Source of the DNA: Saprospiraceae bacterium
GTDB lineage: Bacteria > Bacteroidota > Bacteroidia > Chitinophagales > Saprospiraceae
DNA: 64,000 nt
Direction of reading: 5' to 3'
Assembly: GCA_013001595.1 (NCBI GenBank)
Contig: JABDMH010000063.1
Coordinates: 1 to 64,000, forward strand
Position numbers and translations under genes: made by a program. The notes under the pieces are model-generated. The model saw nothing but the letters and a program-made list of their open reading frames with translations. It was not told the DNA's origin and did not search any database. Below, piece after piece: positions 19,310 to 30,005 of this stretch (position 1 is the first letter of the stretch; every line of letters begins with the position of its first letter).

Positions 19310-20746
19310 ATGCCAAAAAAGTCTCTGACAGGTATACTTTTACTCTTTTCCTTAGGAACAATTTTCGCTCAGGTGAATGAAAGTAGACCAAGGATCATCG
19401 TAACATCAGATGGAGAAATAGATGATGAATGCTCCATGGTAAGATTTCTACTTTATGCAAATGAATTTGAGATCGAAGGAATCGTCACTTCCAGTTCTCA
19501 ATATCACTGGCATGGTCACAATTGGGCGGGTGACGACTGGCTCGATCCTTACCTAGAAGCTTATTCAGAAGTATATCCCAACTTGATATTGCACGACGTA
19601 GCGTACCCTTCGCCAGGCTACCTAAAGTCCATAACTTTTGTCGGCAATGTGCAAACCGAAGGCGAAATGCATTTAATCACTCCAGGTTCACAGCACATCG
19701 TTAGAGTCTTACTTGATGAATCTGATGACCAACCCATATGGATACAGGCATGGGGAGGAATAAATACTATTGCCCGAGCACTAAAAACAATTGAGCTGGA
19801 TCATCCTGATAAAATGCAATATGTGGCCGATAAGATCCGCTTCTTCTTCATTTGGGAACAAGATTCTACCTATCAGTCATACATACGACCCAATTGGGGA
19901 AAGCATAATATCCAGACAATCATTTCTGACCAGTTCGAGGCAATTGCTTATCGTTGGAAAGACTGCCAGCCAGGGGAAATGCATCAATACTATGTCGGAT
20001 CCTGGATGAAAGAAAACATCTTGGAAGACCATGGAGCACTTTGTGCTCGCTACCGAGCACACAACGATGGAGATAAGGGTTTTGAAGACGGAGATTTCCG
20101 ATCTGAGGGAGATTCACCAGCTTTTATACATCAAATACCTACGGGTTTACGTAACCTGGAGTCGCCCGGTTGGGGTGGTTGGGGTGGAAGGTATGTATGG
20201 GTGCGCGATAACACCTGGCTTGATCCGGTTCCCATTGAAGGCTATGTACACCCAGATGGTCGATGGTATTCACAATCAGCTTGGGGACGCATTAGCTCGA
20301 GAAATGGTGCAACCGTGTCTAATAGTGAATCGCATAAGGAATTCTTCAGGCCCATCTGGAGATGGTCTGATGCCTTTCAAAATGACTTTGCAGCCAGAGC
20401 GGATTGGTGTGTCCGCTCCTACGAGGAGGCTAACCATCCACCGATTGCTAAACTGGCCATTAAACCAGATATAACAGCAACACCCGGTTCCGTCGTAGAA
20501 TTAAGTGCTGTAGGCTCGGATGACCCCGATGGTGACCAGCTTATCTACCACTGGTGGCATTATAAAGAGGCAAGCAGTTTTTCAGAAGGCATCCAAATCA
20601 AAAATTCGGATGCCCCTAGTGCATCCGTCACAATTCCTAAGAATATTAATGAGGAAGCAACCATCCATATTGTTTGCGAAGTAAAAGATAGTGGCACACC
20701 GTCATTAACCAGATATCAACGTGTTATTATTAACGTAAAATCCTGA
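19310..20746 (+). CDS. DUF1593 (Sde182-type, nucleoside-hydrolase-like) secreted protein
   Basis: A 478-residue protein with a signal peptide (MPKKSLTGILLLFSLGTIFAQ). Residues about 25-280 form the nucleoside-hydrolase-like domain of DUF1593/Sde182 proteins. It opens with RPRIIVTSDGEIDDECSMVRFL, where the DxDD-like acidic cluster corresponds to the Ca2+ site of nucleoside hydrolases, and continues with SSQYHWHG and IWIQAWGG. Residues about 385-478 are a PKD-like beta-sandwich (VELSAVGSDDPDGDQLIYHWW). The family is tied to plant-polysaccharide degradation, with cellulose binding reported for the founding protein. The substrate here is unknown. Confidence 0.82.
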   Translation: MPKKSLTGILLLFSLGTIFAQVNESRPRIIVTSDGEIDDECSMVRFLLYANEFEIEGIVTSSSQYHWHGHNWAGDDWLDPYLEAYSEVYPNLILHDVAYPSPGYLKSITFVGNVQTEGEMHLITPGSQHIVRVLLDESDDQPIWIQAWGGINTIARALKTIELDHPDKMQYVADKIRFFFIWEQDSTYQSYIRPNWGKHNIQTIISDQFEAIAYRWKDCQPGEMHQYYVGSWMKENILEDHGALCARYRAHNDGDKGFEDGDFRSEGDSPAFIHQIPTGLRNLESPGWGGWGGRYVWVRDNTWLDPVPIEGYVHPDGRWYSQSAWGRISSRNGATVSNSESHKEFFRPIWRWSDAFQNDFAARADWCVRSYEEANHPPIAKLAIKPDITATPGSVVELSAVGSDDPDGDQLIYHWWHYKEASSFSEGIQIKNSDAPSASVTIPKNINEEATIHIVCEVKDSGTPSLTRYQRVIINVKS

Positions 20747-20920
20747 ACTGTCATCAGAAATCAATGTTCATGGCATCATATTCATCGGCTAGGACAAGTC
20801 CTTGATCTTGCAAGATGACTTCATAGAATGAATGTAGGTTGAGATTTTCTAACTTAGATTAGAAACGAAGAGTTGAATCCTCAAGGCACCACCTGCGTCA
20901 TGCCCTCGACAGCAAACAAA

Positions 20921-21166
20921 ATGAAAATCAATGAATATACTTTTGATGCATCGAAAAAGAGACAGTTAACACAGTTGTATTCGTTCATGGATATTGAAAG
21001 CGACCATTTGACATGACAAGACTACCCTGGACTCAATATTTTGCTTCCCTTGGCATTTGCTTTTAACAAGGATAGTATGAAGTTAGAGAAGCCCGATTCT
21101 ACTGATCTGACCAGCTTTGAAGATGAAATGCCATCTAATAAATTAGGTAAAGGGACTTTGAGCTAG
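20921..21166 (+). pseudogene. Unidentified decayed reading frame in the 20747-21588 gap
   Basis: Eighty-two codons from ATG 20921 to TAG 21164-21166, interrupted once by TGA at 21014-21016 (context HLT-stop-QDYPGLNILLPLAFAFN). A second coding-like piece follows at 21237-21418, reading LYWFCDRQTSNMLGVFPIRQ and FLTYLLEGSEETTFSNTE, with a frameshift near 21407. Neither fragment is assigned to a family. The whole 840-bp gap appears to be a graveyard of small coding pieces without an intact gene. Confidence 0.35.
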
Positions 21167-21588
21167 TCGAGGAGGTATAGAATATATCCACTAAATATGA
21201 CTAAGTGCCATATAAATAAATCCAGCAGAAGGAAGTCCGATAACTTTATATTGGTTCTGTGACCGTCAAACTTCTAATATGCTGGGTGTCTTCCCAATCC
21301 GTCAAAAATCAAATATTGCAATTGTTTCATTTCTAACATATTTACTAGAGGGAAGCGAAGAAACTACTTTTAGCAATACCGAGATAGTGATCCCGTTGCC
21401 TTTGTACGTGATGACGGATCTCATCCTGAAGTGACTCAGTTCTAACAAGACTCGCTAGGAGGGTCGTGGGAGATGGACCTAGAAAGGTGAAATTCTTCCA
21501 GAAATAACAAGCTTTTGTATCCCTTGGGCTCCATGTAGCAAAAAACGATACACAGGCTTATCACGGTAGATGGTGCCAGAATATAATT

Positions 21589-22812
21589 CTACGCCAATTT
21601 TTTGGCCAATGCCTTCTTTAGCTCGTGAAGAATAAGAAAGTTGGAGCTCCATGTAGGGCTCATATTTAATTTGAGCTCCTTACCCTTGGCCAAACGGAGG
21701 AGTTGTCTGGCATAAAATCCACCTTCTGCAGCATCCTCAAATTGTTTGATGCCGGTCCGCATCACCAGGTTCTTGAGCTTAGGAACCTCCCCAGCGATAA
21801 ATCCCTTAATATCATTCCCATTGGTAATGAAAGGACGTGCCATACCGAGGAGATCAAGTTCACCATTTTCAAGCACTTGATTACAGAAGGTAAAAGACCT
21901 AAATCCTCCGGTTACCATCAATGGAACGTTGCTGATTGACCTGACCCTGTGAGCGAAGTCAATGAAATATGCCTCTCCCTTTCTCGCGTTATCCTTGCTG
22001 CTCTCATCGTTCATCAGGAAAACGACCATTTTCTCATAAGTGCCGCCCGAAATCTCCAATAGGTCAATATGCCCATCCAACATCTTAACTACCCCCAGCG
22101 ATTCCTCCTCACTAAATCCACCACGCTGAAAATCGGAGGAATTCAACTTCAGTGCCATGGGAAAATCCAGTCCGACAAGCTTACGCGACTGCTGCAAGAT
22201 ACGCTTCAAGAACCTGCAGCGATTCTCCAATGTACCACCCCATTTGTCCCTCCTGACATTCGTAAGGGGTGAAAGAAACTGATTCACCAAATAACCATGA
22301 GCAGCATGAATCTACACCCCGGTAAATCCAGCTCTTTTTGCTATCACTGCGGCTTTTGCAAATCTTGAGATCACATCTTCAATCTCTGCATCAGTCATGG
22401 CTTTGGGTTTGCCAAACAAGCCCATCTTATTCAACTGTACTGGTGAAGGTGCCAGAGGTCGCAATGCGCTGAACCTACTAGTCTGCCTCCCTGCATGTGA
22501 AATTTGAACCCATATATGGTTGCCCCCTCGTCTACCGGCCTCAGACCAAGTCTGCAATGTTGGAATCATAGCTTCATCATCGAAAGCTATGTTGCCAGCA
22601 GACTCCAAATGGATTCGATCGACCATCACATTTCCTGTTATCAATAGTCCTGCACCCGTCTTGGACCAGCTTCTGTACAGCGTCTGGTGCCCTTCGGTGG
22701 GTTCAAAATTTTGATTGCTGAGGCGTTCGGTCATAGCCGATTTTGCTAGCCTATTCTTTAGGACTGCTCCGCAGGGAAGACGCAATGGTTTGTTTAAGAT
22801 GGATTCATTCAT
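21589..22812 (-). pseudogene. Old Yellow Enzyme-family NADH:flavin oxidoreductase, broken by one amber codon
   Basis: Read through, this is a full-length NADH:flavin oxidoreductase/NADH oxidase of about 407 residues. FMN-site text: NRLAKSAMTERLS near the start and WVQISHAGRQT in the first half. The frame stops at TAG (22312-22314) in FTGV-stop-IHAAHGYLVNQFLSP, where family members have GVQIHGAHGYLINQFLSP, so one CAG to TAG change explains the break. On both sides the frame is intact (ETGGTYE-like SGGTYEK, VTGGFRS, LLGMARPFI). Start is taken at ATG 22812 (MNESILNKPLRLPCG); longer in-frame starts reach 22884. The gene is probably non-functional unless the amber codon is suppressed or is a sequencing error. 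Confidence 0.88.
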
Positions 22813-23057
22813 CGAGTAGTACATGATCGAGAGCTCAAGCTCTAGGAGTTTAAAACATATAACCAGACCGAATAAAAACCTCAATTTGGAGCTTCAAGCA
22901 AAGAACCGTTGAATTCCAAATATGCAATATGCTATCTCATACAAAATTTGGTAAATGAAATTTAAGTTCATCATACTTCTGCCGACTGGCCTCTTTTATA
23001 GCGGATGTAACCATGCACAAGTAACTTATCAAGATGATCTTAAAAAATACACCTTGT

Positions 23058-24704
23058 TCAAAGGTACTCCGCATAATTTGGCAGATACATATGTGACCTA
23101 ATATCTTCGACCAAATTTTCCGGTAGTGTTTTCTGGGTAAGTCCCTCATCGATTGCTACATGGGTCACTGCTTCGGCGATATGTGCACTGACCTCGCGGA
23201 TCCGTGTGAAGGAAGGATAAACCATACCCTTATCAAGCTCCTCTAGGCTAACACTTTCAGATACGATTCTTGCTGCCTCCAAAAACATCCGGTCACTGAC
23301 TCGAGTAGATTCACTATATAAAACACCGAGGCCAATTCCAGGAAACACATAGACATTGTTTCCTTGTCCGGGATAAAAAGTTACATCCTTAATCGTCACA
23401 GGATTGAAGGGGCTGCCACCGGCAAAGATGGCCCTACCCTCGCTCCAGGTATATGCTTGTTCGGCAGTACACTCCGACTTGGAGGTAGGATTGGATAACG
23501 CAAATACAATGGGACGGTCATTATTCGCAGTCATTATCCGTATCACTTTCTCACTAAACATTTGGGCTTGGCCTGAGACACCAATAATGACCGAAGGCTT
23601 GATTTGTTCGACTACTTCCAGGAAGGTATCTATGGGCTGATGGGTGTGGGCAAACGGTCTTTTATGTGATTGCAAGTCCCTTCGGGTTTCGCAGACTAGG
23701 CCTTGGGAGTCAACAAACCAACATCGAGCACGCGCTTCCTCCTTGGAAAGCCCTCTGTCCATCATGGCTTCTACAATAGTATCGGCAATTCCGATGCCAG
23801 CTTCTCCTGCACCGAGAAATACAATTTTTTGATCCGTGAATGCTTGATGAGTAATGCGAGTGGCTGACAATAGTCCGGCAAGGGCAACGCTTCCCGTGCC
23901 TTGAATATCGTCATTAAAAAGGCAAGTGCTGTGCCGGTACTTATTTAATAAAGTGAAGGCATTATGGGTCGCAAAATCCTCAAGTTGGATAAGTGCTCTT
24001 GGAAACACCTGAGCACAGGAAGTGATAAATTCATCTAACAATGCTTGGTATTCAACACCTCTTAGTCTATTTCCCCTTAGCCCTAGATATAGTTCATCAT
24101 CAAGTAGTACCTGATTATTGGTGCCCACATCAATAGTAATGGGCAAACATAGGGTCGGAGAAATACCGGCGCAGGCAGTGTACAGCGATAGCTTGCCAAT
24201 GGGAATTCCCATTCCATCCGTGCCTAAATCACCCAGGCCGAGAATGCGCTCACCATCTGTGACTACAATAACCCGGGCATCTCGATGGGGCCAATTGTAG
24301 AGTATTTCCTTGATGGAGCCTTTATCTTGACTACTAATATATAGGCCACGAGGTCTACGATAAATATGACCATAGGATTGGCATGCCAACCCTACTGTCG
24401 GCGTATAGATTATCGGCATGAGTTCAGAAAGGTAGTCCATCACCACCCGGTAAAAGAGATTCTCATTGCGATCCTGAAGAGAAGTCAAGTAAAGATATCT
24501 CTCCAGGTCATCAGGCTTAGATCGAATGTTTTCGAGAACTCGCTTGACTTGAAGTTTCTGACTGACAATACGTGGTGGTAATAAGCCACGCAAGCCAAAT
24601 ATTTTTCTCTCTTCAGCGGTAAAGGCAGTTCCCTTATTTAGCACAGGGTTGTGGATCAATTTGACACCCCTTTCGGCAGGGACAATGCTTTTCTTTCGGC
24701 TCAC
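23058..24704 (-). CDS. maeA: NAD-dependent malic enzyme
   Basis: About 548 residues, a cytoplasmic malic enzyme of the large (SfcA/MaeA, eukaryote-like) type that oxidatively decarboxylates L-malate to pyruvate with NAD(P)+. Family text: NKGTAFTAEERKIFGLRGLLPP, then IIYTPTVGLACQ with the catalytic Tyr, RGLYIS, VTDGERILGLGDLG, LCLPITIDVGTNN, LIQLEDFATHNAF and FNDDIQGTGSVALAGLL with metal-binding acids. The NAD-site GAGEAGIG and ALSNPTSKSEC follow. The start is uncertain: the frame opens at TTG 24755, and GTG 24704 gives the usual family N-terminal length before LNKG. It lies downstream of two lyase genes on the same strand (182 bp) but may be transcribed separately. Confidence 0.9.
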   Translation of the reverse strand: MSRKKSIVPAERGVKLIHNPVLNKGTAFTAEERKIFGLRGLLPPRIVSQKLQVKRVLENIRSKPDDLERYLYLTSLQDRNENLFYRVVMDYLSELMPIIYTPTVGLACQSYGHIYRRPRGLYISSQDKGSIKEILYNWPHRDARVIVVTDGERILGLGDLGTDGMGIPIGKLSLYTACAGISPTLCLPITIDVGTNNQVLLDDELYLGLRGNRLRGVEYQALLDEFITSCAQVFPRALIQLEDFATHNAFTLLNKYRHSTCLFNDDIQGTGSVALAGLLSATRITHQAFTDQKIVFLGAGEAGIGIADTIVEAMMDRGLSKEEARARCWFVDSQGLVCETRRDLQSHKRPFAHTHQPIDTFLEVVEQIKPSVIIGVSGQAQMFSEKVIRIMTANNDRPIVFALSNPTSKSECTAEQAYTWSEGRAIFAGGSPFNPVTIKDVTFYPGQGNNVYVFPGIGLGVLYSESTRVSDRMFLEAARIVSESVSLEELDKGMVYPSFTRIREVSAHIAEAVTHVAIDEGLTQKTLPENLVEDIRSHMYLPNYAEYL

Positions 24705-24885
24705 AATCAAATACTTTGATGAGACAATTGTATTTCCTTGTACCCAGATCAGCAAAGGTAAAACCTAGGGCTAGGTAGCCATAATGATATCAGACAGTGA
24801 GGAAGATGATTTCAAACCGACTTTTGCGCCTCCTATGATAAGTGGTCCATATGCTTCTTCGTACTCTTACTACAATTAACCTTAT

Positions 24886-26784
24886 TTATTCACCAGTTAA
24901 CCGCACTGCTATTTTCGTTTTACCACCTTTAATTGTCCATGCTGGAATTCGCAATTCAATTCGTTTTAATCCTTCCTTCTTGGTGTCGAATGAGAGCGGT
25001 GGGGGGAAAAGCGAAATGATCGATATGGTAATTTCGGGATGTGATAGGTTCTCGATCTTGAGGCTCTTTCCAGCCTGTTTTAATAGTGCACCACCTTCCA
25101 CAATTTCCACATCACCCTGAGTGATTAATTGCCAGGTGATCAATTCCGTTTCTGGTAAAAGCTCGATGTCATCCTCTACCAGGAGTGACCTAGAACCGTC
25201 TTTTACAAATCTCCGACTGGCGCTTTTTAGTTGCCCTTTAAATGAGGGTGTCATATCGATGGTGGCTTCTGGATTTTCCCCATTCTTAAAATCAACAATC
25301 GTCGCTTTGCCATCTACTACGTGAAGTTGGTCATTGACAGAAATCGTACTGTGGCCGAAATTGCCTTTGTTTAGTAATTTCCACCGGTCACACTCCTGAC
25401 AGCTGCTCCAGAGTCCAAAACCCGTCCTTTCTATCAAGCCATATCTACCGGTATTACCTGGATCGATGATCCATCGTACACCGTCCAATTCAAACACAAA
25501 TGAACCACCATCCATGTTGCCATGACTTACTGATCCTCTCCCACCCTTTCCTCCGAAATAGTATTTATTGGCATCGGCATCTCCGCCGGTAAAAAACACA
25601 ACAGGATTCGGTCCGTCACCACTCCATGCCAACGGCATGGCTTCCTCACTTTTTTCTTCGTATTGTGAAATCCATACTAGTGCCGGAGCTATTAGTCTTG
25701 ACAAATCACCCATTTCTGCTGGAGGACGCAGAAATTTTTCTCTTTCGAAGTACGTGCCATTCCCCGTTTTAGCAGCAAACCAAGCCAGGGTAATGTCTCC
25801 ATTGCGACCGCTCCTCTCACCACAGTCGGCAAAATTATAGACCAATCCACTTGGACCAACAGATAAAACCCTGAAGACAGCGCTCTCTTTGAAAGCAGGG
25901 TACTCCAACATTCCGAAGTCGGTTCCGAAAGCACTTTCAAACATCGCGGCTGTGACGACAGAAAAAGATGTCCCGTAACGCCAATAGGTGGCACCTTCCG
26001 GATAAACCCCGTCGGGACCGTATTGGCTTAGTGCATTTACCATACCGTCAACAGCCCTGTAAATGGTCTTTGCAGCCAGCTCCGGTTCGATTTCGGCAAC
26101 GGCAATCGAAGCAGCTATCATTCCGCCATTGCAAACCTGGTTCCAGTTATTATGACCATAGGCCCATCTGGGATTGCTGCCATCGAGTGGCCAACTTGGC
26201 TTTAGTCCCTTTTCAATCAACGCTTCTTTGGCTAGTGTTACCGTAGACTCTGGCAGGTCTTCACCTACCCAATCAATCGCCAAAGCTATCCCTAGAGACA
26301 TTTCACCCACATCCAGAAAATGCTTTGGAAACCAGGTGGGGAAATGGCAGGCGGCAATTACTTCTTCATTTATTCTTTCTAGTATCCGCTGATCCTTTTC
26401 CATCCTATAGACCAGGGCTAGTTTGCTGACTCGGTCCAAGAGATCCCTGGATATATCCAATTGGTTATTCTGAGACCGCTCCTCCATTGGAATATCCAGA
26501 TTAATAATGGGTTGCTCATAGACGGATTCGGCATTGAGTTTTATACCTTCATAAACATTCCGCACAACCGGATCAGATGCTAATTTTTCCCTCAAGTGTT
26601 GCTCAATCTCCCTATTCAGAACTAGCCGCGGGGATTCTTTCCTTAAATGATCCTGGAGGTATTCTGCAGAAAATGGATTTTCCAATTTTTGAGGAACAGA
26701 TTGTGCCATTGCCGATGGTCTGAAAAACACCAAGGCCAGGAGTTCGACAAGCATTACAAAATTTATCTTTCCCAATGTTTTCAT
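24886..26784 (-). CDS. Heparinase II/III-family polysaccharide lyase
   Basis: About 632 residues with a signal peptide (start ATG 26784 or 26793; cut near SAMAQ). The N-terminal half is an alpha/alpha toroid bearing GHNNWNQVCNGG (around residue 213-224) and DGVYPEGATYWRYG (261-274). The C-terminal half is the heparinase II/III-like beta-sandwich, with FADCGE, SHGNMDGGSFVFELDGVRWIIDPG, and HSTISVNDQLH. Such enzymes cleave uronate-containing polysaccharides by beta-elimination (heparan, alginate, ulvan and others). The precise PL family is not certain. It follows another heparinase-like lyase by about 140 bp on the same strand, forming a likely pair. Confidence 0.85.
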   Translation of the reverse strand: MKTLGKINFVMLVELLALVFFRPSAMAQSVPQKLENPFSAEYLQDHLRKESPRLVLNREIEQHLREKLASDPVVRNVYEGIKLNAESVYEQPIINLDIPMEERSQNNQLDISRDLLDRVSKLALVYRMEKDQRILERINEEVIAACHFPTWFPKHFLDVGEMSLGIALAIDWVGEDLPESTVTLAKEALIEKGLKPSWPLDGSNPRWAYGHNNWNQVCNGGMIAASIAVAEIEPELAAKTIYRAVDGMVNALSQYGPDGVYPEGATYWRYGTSFSVVTAAMFESAFGTDFGMLEYPAFKESAVFRVLSVGPSGLVYNFADCGERSGRNGDITLAWFAAKTGNGTYFEREKFLRPPAEMGDLSRLIAPALVWISQYEEKSEEAMPLAWSGDGPNPVVFFTGGDADANKYYFGGKGGRGSVSHGNMDGGSFVFELDGVRWIIDPGNTGRYGLIERTGFGLWSSCQECDRWKLLNKGNFGHSTISVNDQLHVVDGKATIVDFKNGENPEATIDMTPSFKGQLKSASRRFVKDGSRSLLVEDDIELLPETELITWQLITQGDVEIVEGGALLKQAGKSLKIENLSHPEITISIISLFPPPLSFDTKKEGLKRIELRIPAWTIKGGKTKIAVRLTGE

Positions 26785-26927
26785 AATAACCATTTTGAAC
26801 TAATCAAAAATTACTGGAGAAGAGACTGGCGCGTTCTCTATCAACCACATTTTTACCAGGGAAGATAGTCCATCTCGAGAAACATAGGTCATCAAGGAGT
26901 ACTGTTTTCCTTCCAAACATCCAATTA

Positions 26928-29669
26928 CTATGGCAGAATCTTTCTGAATGCTCCAACCTGAAAATCTTCTTCTTTATTCTGATAAGAAATGCGGACCGGC
27001 ACTTCATTATGCATATATAGCATTTCCTGCTTTCGCGCTAAAACGACATTTCCCCTCTGTGTGGTAGAAATTACACATTCGTTTGCTTCTAATACAGTTC
27101 CTTGACCCATAAATAACACAAAATCATCATTTTTTTCATTGCCAACTAGAGCATAAGTAGCATTAGTGGACATACCCTCATAAGTCACATTACTACCTCC
27201 CTTTGATGAAAACACGAAATCTTCACGCCCTGATCTGTGGGAAATATGTAAGCCAATGAATTCCTTACTACCTTGGACATCCTCAAATCCATCAATAGAC
27301 GAAATACTTTTCCCTTCAGTAGAAGTAAAAGGCTCATAAACCGAGACAAAGGGATGCTCCCACGCTTCTCCGTGTTGTCGTGCTGCAAAGGTCAAATATG
27401 GCGCTTTGTCAACATCATATGGCATATCGCCTCCCCTACGAAAGGCCTTGTTTGGTGGTGACTTTATCGAAAACACTTCACGACCATCCATACCTCTCAT
27501 CCATAAATTCATGAAGACGTCATCTTCTCCATCAGGCATATCAATTTTCCACTCGACCTGATAATCATCCACTGTTCTAACCGACTGCTTATCCCACATG
27601 TAGTCCAATGCATAAAGATGACCTCCTGCAAATGACATTTCCTCACTCGGCGACAGATCCATTGGTTTACCGTACACATCCATAATCTGCATGTTCTGGC
27701 CAAGGTTATGATAGTAGTAGTCATGAAATTTGTCAGCCTTACGCTGCTTCCTGGACCGAAAAATATCGATATAGTATCCCGTTACCTCACTTGTCATGAC
27801 AATACTAACCAAACGACTTTGGTCGCTAAGGGTTTCTGGTTCCAAAAAATAAACATCTGCGTAAGTGATGTTGGAATAATATCCATCTTTCTGCTCTGAC
27901 TTCGGATATTCTGTCATCAAATTAAAAGCATGATTACTCAGCATTTCTGTATAGGAGGAGATTCCATCTACCATGACTGTATTATGAGCTGGAAACTGAG
28001 AATAATACTCTAAATAGATAGGTTGAAGATAGTTGGCACCTCTGCCGGGATCCGCACCTTGCACAAAACCTTTTCCAAACAGCTCCATGTTGATGCCATT
28101 TGAATGCTGGTGATTACCGAGTGATCCATTTAATGAAACCATCATACCATGGCTTCCGGTCCCCATTCGCTGGACATGCCAACTCACATTTGAAGCATAA
28201 AAAGTTTGGGTGATGTAATCTTCCACATTTCCTGGCTGGTACTTTGAATCCAATTCCAAGGGTTTACTTGCAAATAAAGATGATATATTTGCATCTAGCT
28301 TTTTTCTGTCGCCAGTACTTTCTCGATTTCTGTTGAAGAGACAATACATTGAGGTAAATTCCTCCTCAAGAACTTCATCACCATTTTTCTGTGCAATAAG
28401 AATCATATCTCTTACGGCCTCGGTACTTAAAGGACCGTAGTAACTATCACCAAAAGCCACAGTTTGTCCATTTGGAAACAAGTATTGAGGCAAGACTTTT
28501 ACGGCCTTCCTCATTACAGGTGTATAGGGTAAAATATTGTGATTGAAGGTATTATTGAAGTCCCATATGAAGTTTGTCAGGCTACTGGTCACTCCCATGG
28601 CATAACTTGGACATTCGTTCCAAACACCATTGTTTTCATCGTATCCATATTCCATAAACTTGCCAAGTGACCATTGTCGAGCAGAATTGACATTTAATAT
28701 GTAATCAACATAGTACTCCCGGCCCTTTTGATCTTCATAGTATTCATTGTCTTGCAAGACCATCGCTGCTTTCAATATGATATTGGCCTGATGGAGATTC
28801 CAGTTGTTTTGAGGCACACCATTCTTAATCACCTGATCCGTCCACCTCTTAATAGTTTTATCATACTTTGAGATTTTATTGGGATAATGGGCCTCTAGGT
28901 ATGAATGCAAAAAATCATATAGTTCAGCAACATCGCGGAGCGTTCCCTCATGTATCACTTGGAAATGAGTGAACCCTACAAGTGTTTGAATATGGCCATT
29001 AAGCAGATCTATTGGTTCCTCTCGATAGAACATTCCCTCCATGTAAGTATCAAACAGATCGAAAGAAAATTTTGCAAATCTCTCATCTCCTTCAAGCCAA
29101 TAAAGGAAAGCTGCATCTTTCCCTAACCTAAGAATCTCCCGATTGATATTAACAATGATATTGCCCGTCTTGGATTGTTCAACCCATTCAAAGGGGTGAC
29201 CTTTCTTTGTGCGATTTGGCAACCACAAACCACGAGGGTCGTCCATATAGGGCAGTATGTCCTTCAGCTCCGGTTTTCGGTACGGCGTATTAGTATTTCG
29301 TGACCCAGAGAATCTCACGGTTGGCACTGGAGCTTCACCATCTGCATGAGAATAGTCCACCCCATTGACGTAGACATTAGTTGCCCTTGTCTTCCAATAC
29401 ATCTGGAGACGTGACACCATCCATTCTTCATCTGTGAAGTGACGAATTACATGTGGGTCGACTCGAGCATGCAGCCCTTGAAGTACTTCCTGCGCCCAAA
29501 TTTCATTTTTAATTGTCTCTTTCAATCCCTTCTTGCCATCTTGAGTGACATAAATGCGTGGATAACCTTGGTCAAGGTTATTCGGTAGAGGGATCTCACT
29601 GCTCGACTGGGTCTGTGAAAAAGTTCCCAAGCTCACAATAGAAAAAATAATTACCAGCGTACTTTTCAT
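26928..29669 (-). CDS. Large heparinase II/III-like polysaccharide lyase (possibly PL37/PL40-type)
   Basis: A 913-residue secreted protein (signal MKSTLVIIFSIVSLGTFSQ). Residues about 60-500 are helical-toroid text (LKDILPYMDDPRGLWLPN, GVPQNNWNLHQANIILKAAMVL, NGVWNECPSYAMGVT, FPNGQTVAFGDSYYGP). From about 540 comes the heparinase-like beta-sandwich with GNHQHSNGINMELFGKGF, QGADPGRG and YSQFPAHNTVMVDG, then a long beta-rich C-terminus. Size and layout suit ulvan/glycosaminoglycan lyase families such as PL37 or PL40, which I cannot distinguish by eye. It is the first gene of the lyase pair. Confidence 0.8.
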   Translation of the reverse strand: MKSTLVIIFSIVSLGTFSQTQSSSEIPLPNNLDQGYPRIYVTQDGKKGLKETIKNEIWAQEVLQGLHARVDPHVIRHFTDEEWMVSRLQMYWKTRATNVYVNGVDYSHADGEAPVPTVRFSGSRNTNTPYRKPELKDILPYMDDPRGLWLPNRTKKGHPFEWVEQSKTGNIIVNINREILRLGKDAAFLYWLEGDERFAKFSFDLFDTYMEGMFYREEPIDLLNGHIQTLVGFTHFQVIHEGTLRDVAELYDFLHSYLEAHYPNKISKYDKTIKRWTDQVIKNGVPQNNWNLHQANIILKAAMVLQDNEYYEDQKGREYYVDYILNVNSARQWSLGKFMEYGYDENNGVWNECPSYAMGVTSSLTNFIWDFNNTFNHNILPYTPVMRKAVKVLPQYLFPNGQTVAFGDSYYGPLSTEAVRDMILIAQKNGDEVLEEEFTSMYCLFNRNRESTGDRKKLDANISSLFASKPLELDSKYQPGNVEDYITQTFYASNVSWHVQRMGTGSHGMMVSLNGSLGNHQHSNGINMELFGKGFVQGADPGRGANYLQPIYLEYYSQFPAHNTVMVDGISSYTEMLSNHAFNLMTEYPKSEQKDGYYSNITYADVYFLEPETLSDQSRLVSIVMTSEVTGYYIDIFRSRKQRKADKFHDYYYHNLGQNMQIMDVYGKPMDLSPSEEMSFAGGHLYALDYMWDKQSVRTVDDYQVEWKIDMPDGEDDVFMNLWMRGMDGREVFSIKSPPNKAFRRGGDMPYDVDKAPYLTFAARQHGEAWEHPFVSVYEPFTSTEGKSISSIDGFEDVQGSKEFIGLHISHRSGREDFVFSSKGGSNVTYEGMSTNATYALVGNEKNDDFVLFMGQGTVLEANECVISTTQRGNVVLARKQEMLYMHNEVPVRISYQNKEEDFQVGAFRKILP

Positions 29670-30005
29670 AATATCAAGGCATTGTCTACTGCACGAACTA
29701 CAATTGTTCTGCTCTTAAAGTGACATAATTTAAATAACTTCAAATGCCGAGGTTAATCGAACAAATTAGGTTTCTACTGAAATCAGCACCTGCAATCACC
29801 GAATGCGGTACTTCCCCAAGCCTCCTTACTATTTTCCACTGTTGCTTTAGGTGCTACAATGATAAATTTACAAATCTATACCTACCACTACGAACCTAGA
29901 CAGAATATGACTAGGAGCAGATTCAATTCTCAGTAAAACTCCTTCAATTATGGTCAAGACAATTGATAAGGGAAAATACAGATCCATACCCTACCTACTA
30001 CCTGT
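29670..30005. other. Intergenic stretch, nothing recognised
   Basis: A 336-bp AT-rich stretch between two minus-strand genes. It should carry the promoter of the large lyase (near 29690-29760), but no convincing TAnnTTTG box or repeat was found by eye. The only forward frame overlapping it is antisense to the RidA-like gene. Confidence 0.3.

Noticed and set aside
22312-22314. Programmed amber readthrough or pyrrolysine
   Set aside because: The codon replaces a Gln one step away by mutation, no following stem-loop or Pyl genes are visible, and other genes here end normally at TAG.
22937-23149. 70-codon minus-strand frame between the OYE pseudogene and malic enzyme
   Set aside because: It overlaps the end of the malic enzyme gene in another frame and carries no recognisable domain.
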